DNA of 13,016 nucleotides. Source: Chloroflexota bacterium. GTDB lineage: Bacteria; Chloroflexota; Dehalococcoidia; JAUQQI01. The stretch is taken from NCBI GenBank assembly GCA_030549955.1, contig JAUQQI010000136.1, positions 1 through 13,016 of the forward strand, given 5' to 3'. Shown here piece by piece: positions 1 through 6,947 of the stretch (its first letter is position 1; each line of letters starts with the position of its first letter). A program made the position numbers and the translations under genes. The notes below the pieces were generated by a model. The model did not search any database. It saw nothing but the letters and a program-made list of their open reading frames with translations, and had not been told where the DNA came from.

Positions 1-1962
1 TCCGGCGACGACCTCGGCCGCTACTTCCTTGACGAACAGGTCGAGGTCGGCCTCCCGGCCGAGCCCTCCGAAATCGTTCGCTTCCTGACGAGTGGCCTCT
101 TCCCGGGGATCGGGTACCGGCGGGCCGACCTGTTGGCAACCCATTTCGGGGCCGCCCTCTGGGACGTCGTCCGGACCGATCCCCGCCGGCTAAAGCTTGC
201 CGGAATAGGCCCAAAGACGGCTGAGCTCCTCCGGACGGCCCTGGTCGAGACCGAAGCGGGGTGGGCGACGGTCCGGCGGCTTCAGACCGCCGGCGCGGAC
301 CCGGGCCTGGCCCGGATTCTGCTCGAGGTGTTCGGCCCCGAGGCCCCGGCCCGGCTTGATAAAGACCCCTACGCCCTGGTCGGCCTGGTTCCGGGCTTCG
401 GGTTTGACCTCGCCGAAAGGTTAGGGCGCCGCCGGCCGGACCTGGCCCACTCCCGGCGGGCTGCCTGGGTCGTCCATCTCCTTCAGCGGGCCGCTGACGA
501 AGAGGGCCACTGCTATTTGCCCCTGGCCGAGCTTCGTCGGCGCTCCCGGGGCCGGCTTGGGCCGGAGAGCCTCGTCGGGGCCGTCCGGGAGGCTATTGCT
601 TCGGGACGGGTCCGGTACGAGGCCGTCGGGGAAGGCCGGGTTTACCTGGCCGCCCTCCACGACGCCGAAGAGACGGTTGCCCGCAGCCTGGCGGCGCGGC
701 TTGCCGAGACCGAACCCGCTCGGGCCGAGGGCTGGTCGGCTGCCCTGGACCTCCTGTCAACCGCGCCGGTGGCGGTTTTGACCGGCGGACCCGGGGTTGG
801 CAAAACCCGGCTCATTGCCGAGCTGTTGAGCCGCCCGCCCCTCCGGACCCGGCGGGTCATCCTCGCCGCGCCAACCGGTCGGGCGGCCCGCCGGCTCGAG
901 GCCGCGGCCCGGCGGCCGGCTTTTACGGTTCACCGTCTCCTCGAATACCAGCCTGAAACTGCGCGGTTCAGGCGCGGTCCTCATAACCCCCTCGAAGCTG
1001 ACCTGGTAGTCGTCGATGAGGCCTCGATGCTAGATGTTCTGCTTGCGGAAAAGCTCCTTGCGGCCCTGGGTTCGGATACACGGCTTTTGCTCGTCGGGGA
1101 CCCGGCCCAGATCCCGAGCGTCGGACCGGGTAATCTTCTGGCAGACCTGCTGGCATCCGGGGTAATTCCGGTTGCCCGCCTGACCGAGGTCCAGCGGCAG
1201 ACGGCCGACTCGGGGATTGTGGTCAACGCCTACCGGGTCCTGGGTGGGGAAATCCCGGCCGCGGGGTCTCCCGATTTTGTGGTCCTGGAGGTCGGCTCAG
1301 CCGCGGAGGCGGTCGACCGGGCCGCGGGGCTCGTGCTCGAAGGGATTCCCGGCCTCCTTGGCCTGCGTCCGGGGCAGGGAGCGCAGGTTCTCGCCGCCAG
1401 GTACGCCGGTGTTGCCGGCGTCGACCGGCTGAACGAGCGGCTCCAGGGCCTGATTAACCCGGCCCTGCCGGGCATGCGGGAGGTGGTCTGGAAGGGCCGG
1501 CGTTTCCGGCCCGGCGACCGGGTCGTTCAGCAGGTAAATACCTACAGCAAAGGGGTCGCAAACGGCGAGCTGGGGCGGGTCCTCCGGGTCAACCCGGACG
1601 TGCCGGAGCTTCAGGTCCAGTTTGAGACGGCCTTCGGGCCCTGGACCGTCACCTACCGGGGCCCTGAGCTTGACCAGCTGGACCTGGCCTACGCCCTGAC
1701 AATCCACAAGAGCCAGGGCTCCGATTACCCGGCGGTCGTTATTGTCGCGGTTCGGGACCACCTGCCGATGCTGGACCGCCGGCTGCTTTACACGGCCATC
1801 ACCCGGGCCAGGCGGTGGTGTTTTATCGTAACCGAGCCGGGAGTGCTCCAGGAGGTGGTCCGGGCCGAGCAGGTCCGGCACCGCCATACGGCCCTGGGTG
1901 AGCGGCTCCGCAGCTATCGTCAGAACCAGCCAGACCCGGCACTCCGCCCGGGCAGCGTTTGA
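1..1962 (+). CDS. recD2: RecD2-type ATP-dependent DNA helicase (5' end outside window)
   Basis: Superfamily 1B 5'-to-3' DNA helicase of the RecD2/TraA class, acting in DNA repair independently of RecBC. The frame is open from base 1, so the start lies upstream and 653 residues are visible. Counting from base 1, helix-hairpin-helix segments lie near residues 65-77 (AGIGPKTAELL) and 125-144. Walker A GGPGVGKT is at about 262-269 (bases 784-807), and Walker B VVVDEAS at about 336-342. The GDPAQIPSVGPG motif III follows. Motif V (ALTIHKSQGSDYP) and motif VI (LLYTAITRAR) lie near the C-terminus. Family members are usually about 700-800 residues, so mainly the N-terminal OB-like part should be missing. 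A TTG at 133 is an internal Leu codon, because HhH sequence already precedes it. It converges on the ferritin/VIT gene. The helicase call is secure; the RecD2 label rests on the HhH region and the lack of RecBC neighbours. Confidence 0.93.
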   Translation, partial: SGDDLGRYFLDEQVEVGLPAEPSEIVRFLTSGLFPGIGYRRADLLATHFGAALWDVVRTDPRRLKLAGIGPKTAELLRTALVETEAGWATVRRLQTAGADPGLARILLEVFGPEAPARLDKDPYALVGLVPGFGFDLAERLGRRRPDLAHSRRAAWVVHLLQRAADEEGHCYLPLAELRRRSRGRLGPESLVGAVREAIASGRVRYEAVGEGRVYLAALHDAEETVARSLAARLAETEPARAEGWSAALDLLSTAPVAVLTGGPGVGKTRLIAELLSRPPLRTRRVILAAPTGRAARRLEAAARRPAFTVHRLLEYQPETARFRRGPHNPLEADLVVVDEASMLDVLLAEKLLAALGSDTRLLLVGDPAQIPSVGPGNLLADLLASGVIPVARLTEVQRQTADSGIVVNAYRVLGGEIPAAGSPDFVVLEVGSAAEAVDRAAGLVLEGIPGLLGLRPGQGAQVLAARYAGVAGVDRLNERLQGLINPALPGMREVVWKGRRFRPGDRVVQQVNTYSKGVANGELGRVLRVNPDVPELQVQFETAFGPWTVTYRGPELDQLDLAYALTIHKSQGSDYPAVVIVAVRDHLPMLDRRLLYTAITRARRWCFIVTEPGVLQEVVRAEQVRHRHTALGERLRSYRQNQPDPALRPGSV

Positions 1963-1980
1963 GCAATCGGTTAAGACGAC

Positions 1981-2008
1981 GGCCCCCGTGGGGGCGTTTT
2001 CGGGGGCC
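1981..2008 (+). terminator. Possible terminator after recD2
   Basis: A C5/G5 hairpin (arms 1983-1987 and 1990-1994) is followed by GTTTT, 20 bases after the recD2 stop. The first arm (GGCCCCCG, 1981-1988) can instead pair perfectly with CGGGGGCC at 2001-2008, enclosing the T run. The T run is only four bases, so strength is uncertain. The site lies between two convergent genes, where a terminator is expected. Confidence 0.4.
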
Positions 2009-2070
2009 GGGAGGGCTTCGGCTGTCGACGACGGTTTATTGGGGGTATGCCAGGGCGGGTCCGAAAGCTA

Positions 2071-3180
2071 TCATTCGACGACGTGGCCCGTGATGAGGAA
2101 CCCGATGATGTAGCCGGCGATGGCGACGCCGAGGCCAACGAGGAACATGTCCAGTCCGCTTCGGAACGCATTCCGGCCGGTGAAAACGCTCCGGGCGGCG
2201 CCGACGACGAAGTGCGAGAGCATGCTGATGACGAACGAAACGTAAGTGGCCACGTCGGCCTGCAGAAACAGGTAGGGGAAGATGGGAATGAAGGCGCCCA
2301 GCGCCGTGGCGATTCCGGTCATCAACCCCTGCTGCAGGGGCGAGGCCCGTTCGAAGCCAATGCCCAGCTCCTCCCGAACCTTCTCCTGCAGGGCAACTTC
2401 GGGGTTCGAGATTATCTGCTCGGCCAGCTGGCGGGCAAGGGCTGGAGGCAGGCCCTTGGCCTCGTATATCAGGGCCAGTTCCTCGGTCTCAAGCTTGGGC
2501 ATGAGCCGGATCTCTTCCTGCTCGAGGGCGATCTCGTGGGCGTAAACTTCCTGCTCGCTCTTGGCTGCCAGGTAACCGCTTGACCCCATTGACAGGGCGT
2601 CGGCCACAAGGCCGGCCACGCCGGCCAGGACGACGACGCCGGCGCTGACCTGGGCCCCGACAACACCCATCACCAGGCCGAAGTTGGCCGTCAGCCCGTC
2701 GTTGAAGCCGTAGACGATGTTTCGGAGAAACCCGCCCGACTCGGTCCGATGCCAGGGCTCACCGGTGCGGCCCAGCAGGTCCCGAAGGACCTGGGCGTGC
2801 TGGGCCTCGTCGACAGCAAACCTTTCGGCCAGGTCGGGGCCCTGGCCCCCCTTAGCCTGAAGGAAGCGCTTGACCTCGGTCGCTTCCTCCAGGAGGCGGA
2901 TGTTCATTATGGCCTCCCGGGCGCCGAGGCCTGCAATCCGGGCGAGAAGTCTCGCCCGCAGGCTCGGCTGGAAGGGCCGGAGCTCCTGCCCGGCTTCCCG
3001 GAGGAGTCGGGCATACTCGGCCTGGTGGGCGGCTTCCACCGCCGCCAGCCGCAGGAGTATGGTTCGGCGCCGGGGGTCTCGTTCCAGGTCCGCCAGGACC
3101 TTATAAAGAAACTCGGCGTCGCCTTCGTCCTGCCACTGCTCGCGCCAGCGCTTAAGATTGGTCTCATCTGTTGCAACCAT
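2071..3180 (-). CDS. Ferritin-like/VIT1 fusion membrane protein (MbfA-like iron or manganese exporter)
   Basis: Predicted inner-membrane metal transporter of 369 residues with two parts. Residues 1-135 form a rubrerythrin/ferritin-like four-helix domain with diiron-type ligands: E23, the pair E49/H52 (VEAAHQAEY) and E125/H128 (DEAQH). Residues 150-369 are a VIT1/CCC1 domain with the hallmark IVYGFNDGLTANFGLVMG, and about five membrane segments (roughly 152-178, 180-198, 284-308, 311-330, 343-365). A Glu-rich helical stretch at 208-235 matches the cytosolic metal-binding region of VIT transporters. The same fusion is known in MbfA proteins, where the ferritin part feeds an iron exporter. The ATG at 3180 was chosen because GGAGG lies six bases upstream (3187-3191); a longer reading to 3240 would run through the promoter. 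It reads divergently from the OB-fold lipoprotein gene. Iron versus manganese cannot be settled here. Confidence 0.9.
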   Translation of the reverse strand: MVATDETNLKRWREQWQDEGDAEFLYKVLADLERDPRRRTILLRLAAVEAAHQAEYARLLREAGQELRPFQPSLRARLLARIAGLGAREAIMNIRLLEEATEVKRFLQAKGGQGPDLAERFAVDEAQHAQVLRDLLGRTGEPWHRTESGGFLRNIVYGFNDGLTANFGLVMGVVGAQVSAGVVVLAGVAGLVADALSMGSSGYLAAKSEQEVYAHEIALEQEEIRLMPKLETEELALIYEAKGLPPALARQLAEQIISNPEVALQEKVREELGIGFERASPLQQGLMTGIATALGAFIPIFPYLFLQADVATYVSFVISMLSHFVVGAARSVFTGRNAFRSGLDMFLVGLGVAIAGYIIGFLITGHVVE

Positions 3181-3186
3181 CACCAG

Positions 3187-3224
3187 CCTCCATTCTACCC
3201 GGTTTCCGGCGGAGAAACAGTATA
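3187..3224 (-). promoter_or_regulatory. Extended -10 promoter and ribosome binding site of the ferritin/VIT gene
   Basis: On the minus strand TGGTATACT gives an extended -10 box (TATACT at 3224-3219), with no convincing -35. The start is expected near 3212, leaving a leader of about 30 bases. GGAGG at 3191-3187, six bases before the ATG at 3180, decides the start codon. Confidence 0.55.
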
Positions 3225-3264
3225 CCACACCCCGCCCCAATCCCCAGGCCGGGCCCAGGTTCGA

Positions 3265-3282
3265 CCGGGGATTGACCCCCGG
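3265..3282. repeat. Inverted repeat around the -35 box, possible operator
   Basis: Perfect 6-bp arms CCGGGG and CCCCGG flank ATTGAC, which contains most of the -35 hexamer of the downstream promoter. A protein bound here would block RNA polymerase. GC-rich arms of this length also arise by chance, so this is only a candidate. Confidence 0.3.
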
Positions 3283-3300
3283 CGAAGGAGCGAGTATACT
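3272..3300 (+). promoter_or_regulatory. Sigma-70-type promoter of the OB-fold lipoprotein gene
   Basis: TTGACC (3272-3277), a 17-base spacer and TATACT (3295-3300) make a near-consensus promoter. The -10 ends only 12 bases before the ATG at 3313 and there is no Shine-Dalgarno, so the mRNA should be leaderless or nearly so. The -35 lies within an inverted repeat: CCGGGG (3265-3270), six-base spacer, CCCCGG (3277-3282). Confidence 0.6.
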
Positions 3301-3312
3301 GGCATAGGTTCA

Positions 3313-3727
3313 ATGGTTCGCCTGCTTATCCTAGTAGCCCCTGCGGTGCTTCTGGTCGCCTGCGGCGTCCCGGCCGTTTCACCTAGACCGGCCCCGCTCC
3401 GCGCTTCCCCCCACCGCCCCCAGCTGCGTCCCCATTGCCGAAGCGGCCCCCGCGGCCGCTCGGCGGGTGACAGTCTGCGGGGACCTGGCCGAGGTGGCTT
3501 ACCGGCCTGGGGTGACTGGCCAGCCAACGTTTTTAAATTTCGGGAAGCCTTACCCGGCCTCCCCGTTCGTTGCCGTCATCTGGGGCCAGAGCCGTCCCAG
3601 GTTTGACCCGGCTCCTGAGGTCCGGTTCCGTCCGGGCCAGCGGCTGTGCCTGACCGGCAGGTTGGAACTTTACCGGGGCACGGCCCAGATCGTGGTGACC
3701 GACCCGGCTCAGGTCGAACCCTGCTAG
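3313..3727 (+). CDS. Small OB-fold lipoprotein, apparently frameshifted
   Basis: The ATG at 3313, just after a strong promoter, opens a clear lipoprotein signal peptide: MVRLLILVAPAVLLVAC with lipobox LVAC, then a Pro-rich linker. That frame continues to a stop at 3606 with composition unlike a domain. From about 3416 the next frame reads PSCVPIAEA, then RRVTVCGDLAEV, PTFLNFGKPYP, FVAVIWGQ and LCLTGRLELYRGTAQIVV, ending at 3727. That pattern resembles small secreted nucleic-acid-binding-like OB-fold domains. Removing one base in the C run at 3407-3412 joins both halves into one lipoprotein of about 137 residues. The break is therefore a base error, a real mutation or programmed slippage. Without the shift, only an 86-residue piece starting at a GTG at 3467 would be called. 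The ligand is unknown. It ends six bases from the convergent cbiO. Confidence 0.7.
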
Positions 3728-3733
3728 GCCGGC

Positions 3734-4516
3734 TCAGGTGGCGGCCCAGGAGCCCCAGGACCGGCCGACCAGATTGGCCCGGTAGAGGAGGCCCCGGTCG
3801 GCAAGGACGCCGGCCACCGGCCCATCAGCCCAGACCCGGTGGTCCTCACCAATAATGACAGCCCGCTCGGCGACCAGCCGGGTCAGCTCGAGGTCGTGGG
3901 TGGCGACGACCACGGTCTTTCCAAGCCGGCGAAGGCCCCACAGGACCTCAATCAGCCGGTCATTCGTGCGGGGGTCGAGGCCGGTCGTAGGCTCGTCGAG
4001 CAAAAGGACGTCGGGGTCGACGGCCAGGACGGCCGCCAGGGCGACCCGCCGCTTCTGACCCTCGCTCAGGTGAAAGGGTGCCCGGTCGGCAAGTCCGTCA
4101 ATCTCGAGCAGGGCGAGCATGTCCTCGACCCGGCGTCTTACCTCGGCCGGCGGGAACCCGAGCTGGCTCGGCCCGAAGGCGACCTCCTCGTAGACGGTGG
4201 GGTTGAAAAGCTGGGCGTCCGAGTTCTGGAAGAGCAGGCCGACCCGCCGCCGGAACTCGCCAAAGAAGTCCGCCCGGCTGAGGGTCGCCGGGGTCAGGGA
4301 CTGGCCGAAGGCCCTGACCGTCCCCGCGTCGGGGAAGACGAGCCCGGCCAGCACCTTAAGGAGGGTGGACTTGCCGCACCCGTTCGGCCCGAGCAGGGCA
4401 ACCTGCTCCCCCAGCTCGACCGTCAGAGATACCCCAGCCAGGGCCGGGAACCGGCCGAAGTAGCTCAACCGGACGTCCTGGACCTCGAAAACCAGCCGGC
4501 CGTCAGCTCCAGGCAT
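3734..4516 (-). CDS. cbiO: Cobalt/nickel ECF transporter ATP-binding protein CbiO
   Basis: ATPase (A component) that powers the CbiMQO energy-coupling-factor importer for Co2+ or Ni2+ at the inner face of the membrane. The 260 residues carry Walker A GPNGCGKST (43-51), a Q-loop region with FQNSDAQLFNPTVYEEVAFGP split around 97-116 as in EcfA/CbiO proteins, signature LSEGQKRR (150-157), Walker B LLLDEPTTGLD (171-181) and switch His207 (VATHD). Its start overlaps the end of cbiQ by 14 bases, so translation is probably coupled, and it is the last gene of the fur-cbiM-cbiQ-cbiO operon. One ATPase gene in the operon suggests a homodimer, as in CbiMNQO systems. Function is confident; metal choice is open. 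Confidence 0.95.
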   Translation of the reverse strand: MPGADGRLVFEVQDVRLSYFGRFPALAGVSLTVELGEQVALLGPNGCGKSTLLKVLAGLVFPDAGTVRAFGQSLTPATLSRADFFGEFRRRVGLLFQNSDAQLFNPTVYEEVAFGPSQLGFPPAEVRRRVEDMLALLEIDGLADRAPFHLSEGQKRRVALAAVLAVDPDVLLLDEPTTGLDPRTNDRLIEVLWGLRRLGKTVVVATHDLELTRLVAERAVIIGEDHRVWADGPVAGVLADRGLLYRANLVGRSWGSWAAT

Positions 4517-5477
4517 AGACTCCCACCAGCACGACGAGGGTTATGGCGACCAGCAGCGCCGAGGCGGTGGCGGAATAGTCCGGCCTTGAGGCGAAGGCCG
4601 GTCGGCCCCGGAAACCCCGGGCGAGCATCGCCTGATGGACCTCCCGGGCCAGGACGTCAGACCGGAGAAAGAGGGCATAGGCTGCCGCCGCCCCAAGAAG
4701 CCGGCCCGCCCGGCCCGCGGTTCCGCCGGGAAACCTGGCCTGCCAGGCATAATACATGTCCCGGACCACCGTCAGAAGCACGAAGATATACCGGTAAGCC
4801 AGGGTTAAGAGTAAGCCGGCGACCGGTGGCAGGCCCAGGCTCCCGAATCCCCGCAGCAGCTCGAACCACCCGGTCGTCAGGGTCAGGATTGTGGCGAGGG
4901 ACACCGATGTCGCGGCCCGCAACATCACCAGGAGGCCGCCGGTAAGCCCCGGGCGGGTGATGCTGAGCTCGGCCGGCAGTTCGACCGGGCCGAGGCGGGC
5001 GTCGGGCCCGAACCGGACAAGGGTCAAAACCGGGTCCCCGGGGGTCACCAGATTCGTCATGCCCGGCAGGACGATAAATCCGGTAAACACGGCCACGACG
5101 AGCCAGGTCCGCAGGAGAAAGGCCCGGGCGTTGAGTCCGCCCAGAAACGCCAGCACGACGGAACTTCCGTAAATCAGGATAAGAGGCGGCAGGCTCCGAC
5201 TCAATCCGGCGGCAAGGATCAGGGCAAAGAAGCATACGATTTTTACGGCCGGCGCGGCCCGCTGGAGGACCCGGTCCCGGCGGGCAACCTCCTCGGCGAA
5301 GAGGACCCGCTGGACGACGTCAACGGTGCCGACCAGGGTCCGACCAGCGAACTCGAGCCGGACCCGACGATTCACCCGCCCGCCCGCGACCGGCGCGGCG
5401 AAGCCGCTGCCAAGCCAGTCCGGGAGGCTCAGGGCCGAACCCGTGGCCGTGCCAGGAGTTGCCGAAGGATCAGCCAT
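4503..5477 (-). CDS. cbiQ: Cobalt/nickel ECF transporter transmembrane protein CbiQ
   Basis: T component coupling the ATPase CbiO to the metal-binding CbiM. The 324-residue protein has about five or six hydrophobic segments (around 79-113, 123-141, 180-204, 217-238, 259-272, 305-323). The EcfT coupling motif is present as AMLARGFRG at 283-291. An 80-residue polar N-terminal stretch containing LPDWL and FAEEVARRDRVLQR precedes the first membrane helix, and NLVTPGDP follows the second hydrophobic region; I recall both features from CbiQ proteins of GC-rich bacteria. The ATG at 5477 overlaps cbiM by 49 bases and has no strong Shine-Dalgarno. A GTG at the VNRRVRLEF position (residue 35) is a possible later start, but it would lose LPDWL. 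Confidence 0.9.
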   Translation of the reverse strand: MADPSATPGTATGSALSLPDWLGSGFAAPVAGGRVNRRVRLEFAGRTLVGTVDVVQRVLFAEEVARRDRVLQRAAPAVKIVCFFALILAAGLSRSLPPLILIYGSSVVLAFLGGLNARAFLLRTWLVVAVFTGFIVLPGMTNLVTPGDPVLTLVRFGPDARLGPVELPAELSITRPGLTGGLLVMLRAATSVSLATILTLTTGWFELLRGFGSLGLPPVAGLLLTLAYRYIFVLLTVVRDMYYAWQARFPGGTAGRAGRLLGAAAAYALFLRSDVLAREVHQAMLARGFRGRPAFASRPDYSATASALLVAITLVVLVGVYAWS

Positions 5478-6430
5478 GTCAGGGTCACCAGACCGATGCC
5501 GGCAAGGGCCGATATGACGTAGCCGATAACGGGTCCGCCCGGGAGGGCGGCCAGGAGCGGGACGGTGTAATCCGGCAGAATCCCGGACCAGCGGCCGCTC
5601 AGCTCAATGAGGCCCGGCGGCACGTACCCGACGAGCTGGGCCAGCTCCTCAGGGGCCCATTCGCCGAAAGGGGTGCCCCTGGTAACCAGCCCAAGGGGGG
5701 TGAGGAGCACGAGAATCCCGACCACCAGCCCCAGGGGCAGCAGTGGTGTCGGCGACGCGGCCGGGGCGGGCCTGGTGAGAAGCTCTGGCTGGACCCGCCG
5801 GATGTACCCGACCACCAGGCCGGTGATAAGGCCTTCGACAGGCCCGGCTACGAGGAGGTGGGCAAACATCATCGCCGGAACCGCCAGTTCCAGGGGGTAC
5901 GGGTTGTAGAGGGGGGTGCCGTCGGCGGCGCGGAATAAAACCGGCTGGAGGCCAAGCTCAATTCCGGCGGCCAGGGCCGCGGCGTTGATGCTCAGAAATC
6001 CGGCCGCCACCGCCGCCACCACCTGTCTCGCAGGCGATCGGGCGCCAATACCCCGGTAGACAACGTAGGCCGTGGCCGGAGCCAGAATCCCCATGTTGAA
6101 GACGTTGGCGCCCAGGGCAAGAATTCCCCCGTCCCCGAAAAAGAGGGCCTGAATTGCCAGGGTTATCGTGAGGGCGAGGATTCCGCCCCACGGGCCGAGC
6201 AAAATCGCGGCCAGGGCCGCCCCGACGGCGTGGGCTGAAGTCCCATCCGGAACCGGAACGTTCAGCATCTGAACGACGAAGCCGAAGGCCGAGGCCATCG
6301 CGACCCGCGGGATAACCGCGGTGTCGGTGTCCTGACTCAGCCGACGGGCCGCCAGGTAAAGAATCGGGGCCGAGCCGGCAGCAAGGACCGCGCACGTTTC
6401 AGGGCTCAGATAGCCGTCAGGAATGTGCAT
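5429..6430 (-). CDS. cbiM: Cobalt/nickel ECF transporter substrate-binding membrane protein CbiM with C-terminal PDGLE-like domain
   Basis: S component that captures Co2+ or Ni2+ from outside the membrane. The start is fixed by function and signal: it reads MHIPDG, whose N-terminal amine and His2 are metal ligands in CbiM/NikM, and AGGAGG (6442-6437) sits six bases before the ATG at 6430. His67 in TSAH fits the second conserved ligand, and FGDGG with LGANVFNMG (about 98-113) is the conserved family core. The CbiM part fills residues 1-212. A linker leads to a second membrane domain (about 230-325) with TPLGL, GEWAPEEL and LPDY, which matches the PDGLE/CbiN-like partner, so M and N components are fused. 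It overlaps the end of fur by 14 bases. The domain make-up fits either CbiMN or NikMN. Confidence 0.93.
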   Translation of the reverse strand: MHIPDGYLSPETCAVLAAGSAPILYLAARRLSQDTDTAVIPRVAMASAFGFVVQMLNVPVPDGTSAHAVGAALAAILLGPWGGILALTITLAIQALFFGDGGILALGANVFNMGILAPATAYVVYRGIGARSPARQVVAAVAAGFLSINAAALAAGIELGLQPVLFRAADGTPLYNPYPLELAVPAMMFAHLLVAGPVEGLITGLVVGYIRRVQPELLTRPAPAASPTPLLPLGLVVGILVLLTPLGLVTRGTPFGEWAPEELAQLVGYVPPGLIELSGRWSGILPDYTVPLLAALPGGPVIGYVISALAGIGLVTLTWLILRQLLARPRVRP

Positions 6431-6878
6431 CTTCGGCCTCCTGCTGGCATTCGGAACAGAGTCCGAACACATTCACGTTAAATTCCGTCGGCCGGTAGCC
6501 GTGTTCGGCGGCAACCTGGCCGATGATGGCGGTCAGGCCCTCGTCGGTGAAGTTGTTGACCCGGCCGCAGGCGGTGCAGATCAGGTGAAAGTGGGGCTGG
6601 TCGGCCCACTCGTACTGGGTCTGCCCCTGCCCCGTAACGAGGCGGCGAACGAGGCCGTGGGCTTCCAGCAGGTCGAGGGTGCGGTAAACCGTCGAAATGT
6701 CGGTGAACGGCAGAAGCCGGTTCACTTCCCGGTAGATGTCATCGGCGGTGATGTGGCCCGAGGCGGACCGGATCAGCCCGAGAATAAGGGCCCGCTGGGG
6801 CGTGACCCGGAGCCCCCGGTTTCGGAGCTCCTCGGCCACATCAGCTTTCAGCTCCAGCCGCTCGCTTTCGCCATTCAT
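6417..6878 (-). CDS. Fur-family metal-responsive transcriptional regulator
   Basis: DNA-binding repressor that senses a transition metal, 153 residues from the ATG at 6878. The winged-helix part (about 10-85) has RGLRVTPQR and DISTVYRTLDLLEAHGLV. The dimerisation part has PHFHLICTACGRV, with H96/H98 and C101/C104, and CSEC (C141/C144), giving the two CxxC pairs of the structural zinc site. Length is typical of Fur, Zur, Nur or PerR. It is the first gene of an operon with cbiM, cbiQ and cbiO and overlaps cbiM, so it probably senses cobalt or nickel (Nur-like) or zinc and controls its own importer. The sensor-site residues alone do not tell these apart. A longer reading from a TTG at 6962 would cross the promoter and adds low-complexity residues, so it was rejected. 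No Shine-Dalgarno is seen. Confidence 0.88.
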   Translation of the reverse strand: MNGESERLELKADVAEELRNRGLRVTPQRALILGLIRSASGHITADDIYREVNRLLPFTDISTVYRTLDLLEAHGLVRRLVTGQGQTQYEWADQPHFHLICTACGRVNNFTDEGLTAIIGQVAAEHGYRPTEFNVNVFGLCSECQQEAEDAHS

Positions 6879-6892
6879 TGCAGCTGCATTCG

Positions 6893-6922
6893 ATTTTAAC
6901 ACCGCCGGCTGGTTTTCTGCAA
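6893..6922 (-). promoter_or_regulatory. Promoter of the fur-cbiMQO operon
   Basis: On the minus strand TTGCAG (6922-6917), 18 bases and TAAAAT (6898-6893) form a sigma-70-type promoter. The -10 ends 14 bases from the ATG at 6878, so the transcript would have a leader of only about 8 bases. Its -35 lies 14 bases from the -35 of the divergent lipoprotein promoter, so one bound regulator could affect both. Confidence 0.5.
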
Positions 6923-6930
6923 CCGGGTCC

Positions 6931-6947
6931 GCAGGTTTGACACCTGC
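6931..6947. repeat. GCAGGT-N5-ACCTGC inverted repeat, candidate operator
   Basis: A perfect 6-bp inverted repeat with a 5-base spacer (TTGAC) lies between the divergent fur and lipoprotein promoters and contains most of the lipoprotein -35 hexamer. Position and symmetry suit a dimeric regulator. It does not resemble the AT-rich classical Fur box, so the binding protein is unknown. Confidence 0.4.

Noticed and set aside
1398..1420. Short 7-bp inverted repeat (ACGCCGG/CCGGCGT) in recD2
   Set aside because: Short GC palindromes of this size are expected by chance at this composition, and it is inside a conserved coding region.
133..1962. TTG at 133 as the start of recD2
   Set aside because: The frame is open to base 1 and the upstream codons encode typical RecD2 HhH-region sequence (FLTSGLFPGIGYRRADLL), so the gene starts before the window.
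3181..3240. N-terminal extension of the ferritin/VIT protein to 3240
   Set aside because: It would translate through the -10 box and the GGAGG site. The ATG at 3180 has ideal Shine-Dalgarno spacing.
2749..3606. 285-codon plus-strand frame spanning the ferritin/VIT gene and the lipoprotein start
   Set aside because: Only its last part, from the ATG at 3313, has meaning (the lipoprotein signal peptide). The rest is antisense to the ferritin domain.
3839..4945. 368-codon plus-strand frame opposite cbiO and cbiQ
   Set aside because: It is a composition shadow crossing two well-supported genes, with no domain-like sequence.
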